NCBI GenBank assembly: GCA_021401465.1
Contig: JADDMT010000008.1
Location: 310,001 to 374,000, forward strand
Direction of reading: 5' to 3'
DNA: 64,000 nt
Origin: Teratosphaeria epicoccoides
Lineage: Eukaryota; Ascomycota; Dothideomycetes; Mycosphaerellales; Teratosphaeriaceae
A program made the translations under genes and the position numbers. Positions 11,676 through 22,891 of this stretch are shown here, one piece after another. The notes beneath the pieces were generated by a model. That model saw only the letters and a list, made by a program, of their open reading frames with translations. It searched no databases and had not been told where the DNA came from. Every line of letters starts with the position of its first letter. The stretch's first letter is position 1.

Positions 11676-12151
11676 ACAGCATCTGACATGTATGATTCAA
11701 TGAAGGCCTTCTGCAATCAAGTATCGAAGCCGTCAAGCGCACCCACCTAGCGCGAACGGAGGAATGCAAACGAAAAATGCTTGTAATTCAACCTCACCCC
11801 ATACAAAACCTACGAAGGTCCTCCTCTTTTGAACCCAAAATGCGAACGCGTCCCCAAATACAGAAGATAAACATAAGATTAAACACAACGATTCCTTACC
11901 TCAGTCACGCCTGTGTGCTGGGAGGCCTTGCTGCCCATCGCATCCACTTCCAGCCTATCGTTCGCCTGTACAGACTCCATCAGCAGACACAAGTCGGCGG
12001 GGAAATCCTCTCTATCGTCGGACCTCATGCCGCCCTTGCAGATGGGTGGTTGCACGACTTGAGATTGTCCATACATCTGTGGCAGCGACGGCATCATGAT
12101 CGTGAGGCAGGTTCGTCGCTGGCGTACGGGACAGCCCTGCGCGCTTTGCAT
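11672..12151 (-). CDS. Candidate small spliced upstream cistron
   Basis: A reading frame from the ATG at 12151 runs about 84 codons and ends at a strong donor (GAG/GTAAGG, exon end 11900). Splicing to the acceptor TTGATTGCAG (exon from 11710) adds KAFIESYMSDAV and a TGA at 11674-11672. That TGA overlaps the ATG of the downstream membrane-protein gene. The peptide is hydrophilic and has a natural-looking stretch, DFPADLCLLMESVQANDRLE. The 189 bp intron is long for this window, and no homologue is recognised. It could be an independent small gene, a regulatory upstream ORF, or part of an unspliced leader. Support is modest. Confidence 0.33.
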
Positions 12152-13301
12152 AGCGAAAGACACGGATGACTATAGAAAGATGTCAAACATGCGTATGAGA
12201 GCGACTGTTGGTCGTGTTTCAGATGGGAGTTCATGCGGGTTGATGGGAAGTGGTGTGCTGAGCTTTCTCGAGGTCCCCGCAGAGCGCCTGCCTGTTTCGG
12301 GCTTCGGCGTTTTGAGGTTTCAGCGAATCAGGTCGTGCATCAGCCACTGGCATCCACGTTTTGATGCAGGAACGAGAGCGTGGTGTGGCGGCTTTTTTGT
12401 GAACGTATGCGTGGGGTCTGGGAGATGGAAGACGATTGGTCAGGCTTCACCTGGGTTTACGTGCCGTTGTGATCGTCAATCGCCTGATCACGGATCCTAC
12501 CCTTCTTCATCTCATTTCCTGGAGCAGCAGAGTGATAGGCGTTCACCACCTGTTCAAGATCACGACTCAGCTACTGGCTAGTTTCCTCCCGCAGGCTCGC
12601 GGCCAAATCACTTCGGCGACTTCAGTGTTCCTAGCCAAAAAGTCACAACGTTGACAGGCGTCGGCAAATTCCCACCTTTCTGCCATGCACCCAAAGAGCT
12701 GAGGAAAATCGGGTAACCGAGGCAGACCCAGCTATTCTGGCTTCATTGAAAACTGGACTTCATAGAAAAGGAGATTGATGCACAACAAGTCCTAGCTCAT
12801 ACCGTTGTTATGACCTGCAAACTATCGCTCAAGGGAAGCAGAATAACACATTAACAATGATGAGTTCCTGCTTTCCTCGAAGATGGATGTGCGCCTCAGA
12901 CAAACTCCCTGTTCAATCTGTTACCATTTCTTTGCCCGGTGCAAGTCGAGTAGAGTGTCAGCGGGTCGGCCCGTCCGCAGGCCGGAGTGAACGGAATGCC
13001 GTGGTCGAGCTCATCACCTTTGCTTGGGATTAAGCAGCAACCGTCCGGCAATCGGCTGCGGCACTGGAACGGAGCTGGCTGGGCGTGCTGGAAAACGCGA
13101 CTTTGCGTCCCCTGACTTGGTTGCCATGGAGTCCGGGGGTCTGAATTCCAAGCTTGTGCTTGCATCCAGGCTGCTGAAGATCCTACCGCAATGCCTCCCG
13201 TGTGCCAAAAATCAACCACGCGTTGTCGAGTCATTCGAAGCATACAGCAGCCCTCAGCCTGCAAAGATCATGCAGTCCGAGGAGAGCCCGCCGCCACGAG
13301 C
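12152..13301. other. Intergenic, no supported gene
   Basis: About 1.15 kb between two minus-strand genes. Short ORFs on both strands (for example 12096-12581 plus and 12896-13264 minus) lack domains and splice support. It probably holds the 5' leader of the upstream cistron and the 3' UTR of the coiled-coil gene. Confidence 0.5.
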
Positions 13302-14638
13302 TCATAGCAATTGCTCCTCAATCATGATCTGGTGCCGCTGCCAGAGCTCCTGCTCTGCTTCCAACGCTGCCTTCTTCCTTTGCAGCTCAAAAAGCTGATC
13401 ATTTATCCCACTCAGATTCTCTTTGACCCGAGCCAAATCCTGCCGTAACTGTGGTTGGCTTAGCGTGGACGCTCGAGCAGGCTTTCTCAACGCCGCTGAT
13501 CTCTCAATTGACGATGGTCGGCTACTCTCACACGAATACTTGCGATGCCTCTGTGTCTGGAACGAACCGCTTTGCCGCTGGTTTGGTCGTTGCTGGCGGC
13601 CATCTGTGTCCGACGCATAGTCAATTCTATTGTAATGTAGGTCGTATGGTCCGACCTCAGTGTATATCGAGGACGCAGTGTCAGGCAACAGTCCATCAGG
13701 GACATGTATGCCTAACGAGCTTAGCATGGATGGCAGCTGCTTCATGGCCATGCGAGGTGTCAGCTCCGGAGCCGAGTGCCCGACCTCTTGAATGCAGCTT
13801 CTGTTTGGCAGAGTCGAAGAGCCCGAGTCAGGAGCAATTATTGACACTGAGAACGGGCTGCATGCACTGGTCTCTTGCGTCTCCATCGTTTTTTCTGACG
13901 AGTTGGAATATCGTCGTTCATTGTTATACTGAAACTGCCACTGTTTCAAATTTCCTCTGTTGCGGTGTCGCTCGGGTGCCGCTGATGCCCTTCCTGACAT
14001 GGCTAAAGATGGCCTGTCACGATCAGGCCCGTAGACGGGTTGTGATTCTGGCGTGGATTTTGATATTAGTGGGATCGGTGAGCATCTTGGAGTCGGTGAC
14101 GATGCTTTCGGGACGAAGTGCAACTTTGTATCAGGCTTGGTCAGATGTATTGATGCTGAGGTCATGGAAGAGCGAGTAGAGTATCGACTAAGTGAGTCTG
14201 TGTCTCGTATTCAGCTTCCGTTGGAGCCGCCATGCTCGGCGTAGGGCTCACTCCCTTCGCTACTGCCTGACCTCGTTGAGGATCCAACAGTGTCCGCAGT
14301 ACCAGAGTTGTTTCTTCCTTTTTGCGATACAGAGCATTTGCTGGAGAGCTTACCCTTCAAGGACGTTGATTTGGCAGAGGGATCTGGTGGTGAGGACTTG
14401 TCTCTCAACTGTCGATGACGATGTCGATCAGCCAACACGAACACCGCGGCCATGCTCTGCTTGAGTTCATAGATGACTTCGTGGCGTCGCTGCACAACTG
14501 CGGGGGGCGCGAGGCATGCCTGCTCATCTGTCAATGAAGACGATGATAAGACAATGGCATTCTCCCATATTCCAAGATTATTTAACCCCAGTCTGTTGAC
14601 CAGGTGGAGAGGATGGTCAAATCAGGAGCATCGAGCAT
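13302..14638 (-). CDS. Uncharacterised Ser-rich protein with C-terminal coiled coil; apparent frameshift near the 5' end
   Basis: The 3' exon is 14197-13302. It joins, through a 54 bp intron (14198-14251, donor GTGAGC, acceptor ACACAG), to a 5' exon open from about 14616 to 14252. In that exon the only in-frame ATG is at 14453. An ATG at 14638 opens MLDAPDLTILSTWSTDWG and then hits TAA; the other frame continues smoothly with LNNLGIWENAIVL at a GGGGTTAAA run near 14582. One missing base there would explain the break. The middle is Ser/Pro-rich. The last 55 residues are Leu/Glu/Lys-rich and predicted coiled coil, ending QRHQIMIEEQLL. No catalytic domain is recognised. The minimal protein starting at 14453 is about 365 residues. 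Confidence 0.6.
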
Positions 14639-14910
14639 GATCGATAACGGAAGCACGTTCGCAGCAAGCTTGATCCGGTGATCCTTTTAGTGAAACAGGA
14701 CATTTGTCCGTGTGGCAGCCAACTGAGGCATTAGTTGCATGTCTTGAGTTAGCCGATAATATCAGGAAGGCGGGTCATGTGCACCACATGTTCAACATCC
14801 GCTAATGTGACTAGTGTGCTCCTGCGATAATTGCTAATCAGGAAACCAGTCTGTGCAGGTCTGTCTCACGAATGATTCTTGGGTCTCTTGCACTGCTGCT
14901 CTGCACCATT

Positions 14911-15957
14911 CTACGTCCAGGGCTCGTAGTAGATCTGATGGTTGGAGGTCCCTTGAGGCGCTGCTCTCCACCCAGATCTGTCTGGCACGTCCGTCTCAAG
15001 TGATGTCTTGATGCCACGTGCTCGTACCAGGCTCGCCATATAAAGAGGGCTATCGGCGCCGCAGCATTCCATGTCCATCCCTAGCCCAATCTCCGCATAT
15101 TCTGCGGCATCGTCCATCATGCATGCTTTCGCCGCGAGCTCAGCTGCGGCCAGATATGTGGTTGCTACCTCGCGGCCGCGGATATTCTCAAGCTCATACA
15201 TTTCCAGCACGCTTTTGACCATGTCCAGCTCGTCTGCATGATTCGGGCCGTTCTTAGCTGTGACACATTCCTGCCAAGCGTGAAGATTAGCTTGTAATTG
15301 CAACCGTCTTGCCTCAGACTCTGTACAGAGGGCGGTCGTGGTGTCGCAAGCCGGACAGTCGCACAAGAAGCCGTAGCTAGATAGCAATCGCCCTTGTCGA
15401 CATTCTCTGAGCGCGCCGTGCTCTGGAAGATAGCTGATGGTGATCTCCTCCTCTGGTCCTATGGTCCGCACAGCATGAACGGTGAACTTGCCAAGGGCGG
15501 TATTGAAATTCCCCTGCGCAGCGGGTTTGCATGCGTGGTTAAGCCTGCAGATATTCCCAAACACAGCTTGCCGGTCTCCGAGATCAAAATTATTGTTCCT
15601 GAAGACGCTCAAGATTGCTGGATAGTCAAAGATGATTGATGTGGCGTTCGGCAATAAGTGTGTGGCACCTCGTCCATGTTCACGCGCAACGCGAATCAGA
15701 TCATACAGCCCCTGTCGAGCGGCATGCCATGCGGCCTCAGTCCAGCCCAGAAAGCTTGATCTTTTGATGGGATTGATGGAGAGCCTCAAGAAGGCGTCCT
15801 TTTCGCGTTGGCTGAGACTCCTCACAGCAGCGAACACACCACGCTCGTCCTTGACCTCCACCAATGCCTTCTCTGCAAAGATTCGAGTGCCTCTAGCAAT
15901 GGGCTCATTTGCGAATACACCAAGCCCTTTGGCGCCGGCATGGCGTATTTCCCACAT
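14911..15957 (-). CDS. SET-domain protein (SMYD / SET5-like class)
   Basis: Single exon, 348 residues. The N-terminus, MWEIRHAGAKGLGVFANEPI, is the G-x-G-V/L-F-A opening of a split SET domain. The core carries RLNHACKPAAQGNFN, a variant of the NHSCxPN cofactor and substrate loop in which Ser is Ala and Asn is Ala. EEEITISYL follows, then the post-SET cysteines in CDCPAC. Family members methylate histone or non-histone lysines, but many fungal copies are uncharacterised, and the altered NHSC loop leaves activity uncertain. No MYND finger is seen. It diverges from the chitinase gene. Class is confident, substrate unknown. Confidence 0.82.
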   Translation of the reverse strand: MWEIRHAGAKGLGVFANEPIARGTRIFAEKALVEVKDERGVFAAVRSLSQREKDAFLRLSINPIKRSSFLGWTEAAWHAARQGLYDLIRVAREHGRGATHLLPNATSIIFDYPAILSVFRNNNFDLGDRQAVFGNICRLNHACKPAAQGNFNTALGKFTVHAVRTIGPEEEITISYLPEHGALRECRQGRLLSSYGFLCDCPACDTTTALCTESEARRLQLQANLHAWQECVTAKNGPNHADELDMVKSVLEMYELENIRGREVATTYLAAAELAAKACMMDDAAEYAEIGLGMDMECCGADSPLYMASLVRARGIKTSLETDVPDRSGWRAAPQGTSNHQIYYEPWT

Positions 15958-16476
15958 TCGATTGCAGGAGTGCTGCCAAGAATGACGGCCTGTGATCCCG
16001 ATGTTTACCGAGCCTAATACTCCGTAACTCGCGTCATCTTGTCAAACTGAAACCCACACGCCCATAGTACCCTCTACACTACCCAGCTGTCATGCAAATT
16101 GCAGTCCGCAAGAGCAATTCTCAGGTCCACTACTGCCTCCCTCGCTGCCCATCAGCCACGCTCGACGCCGGCGGATCGCGACTTGCCATTGCCCTGGTGT
16201 CTTCGATCGACCTACATGCAAGTTTCTGTTATACTCCCTCCCCTGTGACAGCCAATGAGCGGCGCGTAGGCCAATGATACGCCCTTGGTTTCAGCTGTAG
16301 ATGCTAGTCATCAAGTGTTCGCAGCGGCAAGACAACTTGGCTCGTGTTGTATTAATGGAAATGCGGATGCTGCTCCTGAAGACAGATAATGGCCGTCGGT
16401 TTCCTGGTTTGCGCTTCTCATATTGCAAATTCACAACAGCTGCATTGGCAGAGCAAATACGATCGTTGACAATACT
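15958..16476. promoter_or_regulatory. Divergent promoter region SET-domain gene / chitinase
   Basis: 519 bp between two start codons in opposite orientation. No extended ORF belongs here. No defined binding site was identified by eye. Confidence 0.5.
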
Positions 16477-17974
16477 ATGCTGTTCAATTCGCTAGGCAGC
16501 ATCGGCGCTTGCGCCTTTATCCTCTCCTCTACCCAGGCTGCGACAAATGCCGCTCACGGGCAACACGCAGTGGCTCATCACGGTCTTGTGCACCGCAGTG
16601 ACTCGCATTTGCAGAAGTATGCCGAGACCAATGAGAGTACCGCAAGGTCGATAGCATATTATGGCAATTGGGTATGCACACCAGCAATTATGCACGCACG
16701 AAGCTGACCTTGCCCTGCAGTTCATATATGGACGGAACTTCAACGTGTCTATGATACCCGCAAGCAAATTGACACATCTCTTTTACGCCTTTGCCAACAT
16801 CAACAACGAGACCGGCGAAGTCTTCCTCTCTGATGAAGCCGCCGACTTGACGAAACCATTCGAAGGTGACAATCCCGTCGCAAACGACACCAACTTGTAT
16901 GGAAATCTAAAGCAGCTTTATCTGCTCAAGAAGGGGAACCGTCACCTCAAGACCATGCTCAGTATCGGCGGCTGGACCTATCGATTCAACTTCGAAGGAC
17001 CGGCGAAGACGGACTCAGGTCGCAGGACCTTTGCCAAGACCGCCGTGCAGTTGCTCATCGACCATGGCTTTGATGGCATCGACATCGACTGGGAATACCC
17101 GGTTGGCGAGAAGAACTCTGAAAACGTTGTCAAACTCTTCAAAGAGGTTCGCTCCGAACTTGATCGCTGCTCCCAAAACCTGACAGGAAACCCTCATTTC
17201 CTTCTCACCGGGGCTTGGCCAGCAGGGCCTCAGAACTACAAATGGCTCAAGTACCGAGACCTGGACCAGTACATCGACTTCTGGCTTCTGATGGCTTATG
17301 ACTATATGGGGCCCGGTTTCTCGAACTTCACAGGCCATCAGTCAAATGTCTACAATGATACCAAAAATCCGCGAGCCACTGACTACGAGACCAACCAGGC
17401 CGTCGAGGCTTACGTGAATGGTGGCGTGCCGCCTCACAAGATAGTCTTGGGAATGCCTTTATACGGCCGCGAATTTCAGCACACCGCTGGCCTGGGCCAG
17501 CCGTTCAACGGTACAGGCCCAGGCAGCTGGGAAGCCGGCGTGTACGACTACAAGGTAAGCCGACCACTTCACTCGTGATTGCTGGATGTCATTGTGGGTC
17601 CTAACAACGCTCCACAGGTTCTACCCTTTCCAAAAAGCTCCGTGAAGTACGACCCCTCCGTCATCGCTTCCTGGTCCTACACACCAAGTCGCAATAACTC
17701 GTTTATTACATATGATACGCCCGAATGCGCCATCGACAAAGTCAAGTACCTCCAGTCTAAAAAGCTTGGAGGCGCCGGGTGGTGGGAGGTGTCCGCCGAT
17801 AAGCCTTGCAACCAGTCCGACAGCCTCATCAAGACTGTTACGGACAGGCTTGGACCTTTGGACTTGAGCCAGAACGTCCTTGATTATCCTCACTCGAAAT
17901 ACCGTAACCTAAGGAGAGGCATGAGAAACGAAACGCTTCGCGGGACTTGTCCGCTGGGGACGAGAGCGGCTTGA
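16477..17974 (+). CDS. Secreted GH18 chitinase
   Basis: Glycoside hydrolase family 18 endochitinase cleaving beta-1,4-GlcNAc polymers. Three exons, 16477-16671, 16721-17554 and 17618-17974 (introns 49 and 63 bp), give 461 residues. The N-terminus has a hydrophobic leader (SIGACAFILSSTQAA) consistent with a signal peptide. The barrel motifs are SIGGW and DGIDIDWEYP at residues 183-192, with E190 the expected catalytic acid. MAYDYMG (substrate-binding Tyr/Asp) and LGMPLYGREF follow. The late barrel segment GGAGWWEVSADK closes the domain. No chitin-binding module or GPI signal is evident, and the C-terminus is a short basic extension. Class-V-like fungal chitinase; likely in wall remodelling or nutrient use. 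Confidence 0.93.
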
Positions 17975-18561
17975 AACAGCGCGGACAAACAGGTCCGGTA
18001 CCTAGTCTTGCGAAGGATCGCTGTCAACGTCGTTCAGTCTACTGGTGTCTCTTCGGCTGTGGATGCTGGCTCATCAATATGACAGCCAGAGATAAAACAT
18101 ACTTGTGCCTTGATAACACGATTGACGGTGCTGTCAGCTCTGGAGGACTTTGACTGATTGAGATATTCAAAGTTCGCAAATGTTATAACAATCGATTGAT
18201 TTATGTACGCATTCTCCTCTGGTCAATATATATTACAGCAACAAGAGAACTTCGTAGCCATGATTCATGCAGCAATTTTCTTCGCATGGCGAAGATCCTC
18301 TATAGCGGTCCCCAATATTGCGCCCTGTAATTCAACATGGATGAGTGCCATACCAGCAAGCCTCGTGCGGTCGGTATTCATTCCTTCGAATGATTGTTCG
18401 GAATTTTTGGATGGTTCTTGACAGCATCCATAATCGCTACATGTCGAAGAGTGTTTCATTGAACCTCTACGCTGCGTATCGGTCCAAGCAATAAGACAAG
18501 ACAAACCCCAGTCGCCAGTCCATGAGTGCACATGGTGAAAATGCAGCATTGCTAACCACCA
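17975..18561. other. Convergent 3' region
   Basis: 587 bp between the 3' ends of the chitinase and the disordered-protein gene. It is AT-richer than the flanks and holds only short ORFs. Expected to contain two 3' UTRs; nothing else is seen. Confidence 0.5.
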
Positions 18562-21500
18562 TTATGAACCACTCTTCTTAGCAGTGGTAGTGAGTCCTGT
18601 CGCTAAGCGCTGCAGCATGGCAACAGACTTGACTGTCAGCTCATACGCCATCTGGGCGCTTCTGGCTGCATGTTGGGCTGTCTCGGCACTGATCTGAGCT
18701 TCGCGAGTGCTGATGAGAGAGTCATTGAGCACTTTGGCGAATGTGAGGAGGCGCTCTTTGCGGGCCGGCTGAGGTTCAGTCTTGGCCTTCCGGATGAGAG
18801 AGACGCACAGATCATGCGTCGCATTACCGGTTGACATTGTAGGTTCGGCTGAGAGCTCCGGCGTAGGTGACGTTGCTGGCGTAGGAGGGTCGCGCGGGCG
18901 TTCTGGCGAGCTGGTGGGCATCTTTGGGATCAAGCACGGCTTTGATGGCGCAAGGAAGGGATCCTGGCGACTGCTGTTGACGGCGTCGCGCTCCCAGTCG
19001 TTCATGATATCACTTGACGCTGCCCGTTGGGGCTCCTCCGCGCTGATCTCGTAAGCTTTCAGCGTTGAGAGCGCCCCCGACCTGCCACTTTTCTTGTCAC
19101 GCTTTCCCGAGAACATGCTGTTGAGTTTGCTCAGCATGTTGCGACCCTTTGAGTGTGTTTGGACAGTCTACAGATGGTCAGCAGATGATCAGGGCTAAGG
19201 ACGATAGGGTGAGCCGTACCTTTGGGGGTAGAGCTAGGTCGGTCCCTGATCTAACCTTTATGGCTGACGGTGGCTTAGAACTAATGTCAAGTCCGGACGT
19301 ACTGATGAGCCTGGTGCGGGGCGACGGCGCCTTGATCAACTTTCGCGCCTCTGCCGAAGCAGTAGGAGCGGCAAAGCCGCCGCGAGAACGCGAGAAACTA
19401 TCCTTGGCAGGTCGCACTGAGCTCTGTTGCGGCGTACCAAGCATCGACGATGACTTCCGTCGAAGAGCGTCGTGTGAAGGTGCTGTACAAGCATAGGCCC
19501 CGGGGCCAATCAAGTCACTGACCTTGCAGGCTACCTTTGATGGGTAGCCGATACTCTCTGGATCTGAAAAGCCACACGAGGATTGACAGGAATTCGAATC
19601 GGCTGAGGGTGCAGCAGCAGCTTGTGATGCAGGCTTGACGGGGTGAGACGAGAGTGGCTGAATGATCGGAGATGCCGTACTGCCAGACCATTTGCTTGCG
19701 ACACCGCCAACCTGGGGCGGGAGAGTGGCTTGTCTGGAAGGCTGGCTGCCCATCCTCTTGCTCGTCCTTGGCGGTGTCGCTTTCGAGGCGCTATCAGCAC
19801 GTGGTGGCAGACTATGGCTGTCTTTAGCAGTAAGGCAGTCCTCGTGCGCTGCAGGCCTCGGTGTCACCGATTCGTTCGCTTGACCGCGTGTGTTGCCGCG
19901 ATCATGCTTTAAATCGCCGAACATTTTGAGCAAGACATCGTTGGAGATTTCAGTGTTGACCGACCCATCTGTGCCCTCCAGCATTGACAATGCCTCCTCG
20001 ACATGTGCCCTGGCGTCCGGATCTAGCAGAGAGCCACCGTCCGTGCTTGCAGCAGCTCGGTGCTTGCCTTGACCCGTGTACTCGTTGATTAGATCGAGCA
20101 GTGAAGCCCGCGCATGCTCAGATACGAATGATCGCCCTTCGCGATCGACCCCAGAGCCCGTGACATGTTCGTCGTACAACTTGGACAGCCGCTGTTGAAG
20201 GGTAAGCGTTGAGATGCTGGGTGCGTCCTGTAACTCCTGAAATGCTTCAAGTGGCAAGACAGCTTGACTTGGGATGGTCGGGAGTGTGCCAGCGAATGGA
20301 CTGGTAGGTGGTGGACCTCGGTGGAGATCATCGACACCTCCTTCGAACAAGCGGCGAGCAGAGTCGTGGGCATCGCTGCCGATCTTTCGGCCAGGTCGTG
20401 GCATGAAGGCCGTCGCCTTGAAAGTTGGTGTCACGATCTCCTCTTCCTCGGAAGAACTGGCGCTCGCAGTGTTATCTGGCGAGGCCGCATTGCTTCGTAC
20501 CAGTGTTGGTGACTCCAGAAACTCATCTTCTCGTGTGCTCATCGACGCTGCAGTCGCACTAGTGCGATCCGTGCCTCGGCGCTGCAGCTGGCGACGTCGT
20601 ACGCTATCGTCGAGAATATTCATGGTATCCGCCGCGTCGAGTTTGCGTCCACCATAGGACAGAGTATACGCTGATACGGGTGTCATAGCTCGAGATGGAG
20701 GACGATTGTTGACATAAACAAGCGTTGCTTTCTTGGAGTCCGGAACGGGTATGCGTGAAGCGGTTCGTTGCGATTTGGCCTGCATTGTCGTAGTGGCGGC
20801 GCTCGTGCTTGTGACGTAGGTGCCGCGACCTTGTGTGCCGCTGCTGATCCGGGGCCTCGAGAAGCTACTGGGTGATGGAGTAAGCTGGCGTGACTGCTTT
20901 GCTGCCGCGGTCTTCGCGAGACTCCCGCTGCTTGCTTTAGGCAAGAGCGAAGCACTGCGCTTTGGGTTTTGGCGCCATGCATGGTCGTCTGAATATTCTG
21001 TAGACGGAGACTCGGGATCACGATCAGACGCAGCGACATAGCCGGAGTATTCCGTGCTCGCCGACATTGGCTCGGAGCTGTAGACTGACTCTCTGGCTGC
21101 TGAAGCACTCATCGAACGGTGCGCCATCGACTGCGCGGACCTGGCGTGGCCCTTCAGCAGCTCTCTCGCTGGCACGCTAGACGAGCGAGGATTCAAGGTT
21201 GGCCAATCGTGCTCTGTGTCTCCCACTTTGACTGCCATCGGTTTGTCTGTAGCATCCAGTAAAGAGCGGCTGCGCTTGGAAGGGCTCGGGCTGTGAAGGA
21301 AGGTGAGCGTCGGACGTGTGGGCAACGGTTTATCTTTGGGTAGAGGCTTGTCTGACTGCGAAGGCATCGCTGCGTTCTCGTAAAGTGGCGTAGGAAACTG
21401 CGGAGAGTCAGCTTGATTTCTGTCGAAGGGAGGGAAATGTGATGTACCGATCGAGCTTTTCGAATGGTGTCAGTGTCAGTTTGCAACTTCGGCAAGTCGC

Positions 21501-21906
21501 TTGGCGATCTCTTAGCTGCAGGCGTGGTGGCTTCTCTCGACCGAACCGGCGTCGCCGACCGATTTGCAGTGCCGTCCTGAGCAATTGCAGCCTGAATCGA
21601 CAAAGAGCTGGTGTTGACACACTTGGAGGGCAATGACGGACTTTCACGCAGAGCTTTGCCAGGTCTCTGCACCGGGGCGCGAGATATGCTACTGTTGGAC
21701 TTGGCGGGAGACGCTCTGTTCGACGATATTAGGCGTTGAGAAGGAGGATTGTTGCCTTTGGGAGTAGTGCGACCCTTTGCACATGGGGAATTCCCGTCGT
21801 GATGTCTAGAGTGTTGTAAAGGCAGCGAGTCGCGCTGTTTGACCTTGTAATTGCCCGGCCGACCTGCATGTGAAGTGGCGTTCGTCCTTCTACCTACGAG
21901 CACCAT
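18562..21906 (-). CDS. Large Ser/Pro-rich disordered protein, function unknown
   Basis: Three exons, 21906-21448, 21397-19220 and 19146-18562, with introns of 50 and 73 bp; all junctions are phase 0 and give about 1073 residues. Most of the protein is low-complexity, rich in Ser, Pro, Arg and Lys, with PLPKDKPLPTRP and many potential kinase sites. The final 190 residues differ: a basic patch (MFSGKRDKKSGRSG), then an Ala-rich helical stretch near residues 1000-1060 (AETAQHAARSAQMAYELTVK). The start at 21906 is the first in-frame ATG after a stop and has a good context (GACATGGTG); an upstream exon cannot be excluded. No family is recognised. It may be a cytoskeletal or cell-end scaffold, which is only a guess from composition. 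Confidence 0.7.
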
Positions 21907-22891
21907 GTCGATGGATGTCGAGAACGACGCGTCTGCGCGCAGTCGCCCGGCTAGCAAGATCTGTTCACGGTCATCCCGCAATCGGCGACTGTGAGAGGAC
22001 TCGAGATCGCACCCGCGCGCGTCTTCCGTTCGTGCACGCGCGTGTCACGCCGAATTTACAGCGCTGACGTCGGTCCGTGCAAACGGGAATCCCTGGTAGT
22101 GGGCGGTGATTTGGATCGAGACTCAGGCGTTTGCTGAATGACAATAACACTGGCGAGCCGAGAGATTCAATCTCGGGCTGGTGGAGTTGCAGTTTCAATG
22201 AGTGACGGCGGATGGCGGCGCAAACGAGCGTTGTGCAACTAAACGTGGAAGGAACGACGATGAGAGGGAAGATGCATGAGGAAAGCGCAGCTCACCAGTA
22301 TTTTGCTGCCATGAAGCCTCGAAAGCCCAAGCCTGCGCGTGGGCCAAAGCCCAAACTCTGGAAGTCACATGGATCTCAATGGAGTCGATGACAACAGAGG
22401 CTAAACGGTCATTGTATGCCGTCGGCACTTTTTCCTTTCTTTTTTTTGGACGGCGATATAGCTTAGGAAGCAATAGAAGCCAGGATATCCCTCTTCGAGA
22501 AGAGTGACAGGTGGTCAACCCACATCAATCGTCCAAAGCTAATGCAGGTTCCAGCGAAGATCTGTACCACTCCATCTCAGCACCTGGTCTCGCTCTTGCC
22601 GCAGTAGTGGTAGCGCATAGGACTGTGGAGCATCATCTTACTGTAGCGGAGAGCACAGGTGTTCGTGGGCGCGGTGGTGTTGCAATCCGGTCGCCGCCCG
22701 AGTCAAGTGCCGTCGCGTCCTCGGCGCGTCAATGCAAGGCTGCGCCCTTCCCGCCCGACCCGCAAGCCTCTTGCTGGCGATCGCTGCTTTTCTGCGAGCT
22801 ACTTTGCCCTGTCGTCGTTTCCCTCGAATGCTTGTCCATTCCATCCACCCGGTCTGATCAAACGCTCGCAACGTCCAGGTCGCGCGGCAAA
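21907..22891. promoter_or_regulatory. Divergent promoter region disordered-protein gene / GWT1
   Basis: 985 bp between opposed start codons. It contains a T-rich run near 22437-22450 and GC-rich segments around 22660-22780. Overlapping short ORFs on both strands lack support. Probably holds both 5' leaders. Confidence 0.5.

Noticed and set aside
12096..12581. 161-codon plus-strand ORF
   Set aside because: No recognisable segment, odd composition rich in Arg, Cys and Gly, and opposite the candidate upstream cistron.
12896..13264. 122-codon minus-strand ORF
   Set aside because: No domain or splice support; lies in the expected 3' UTR of the coiled-coil gene.
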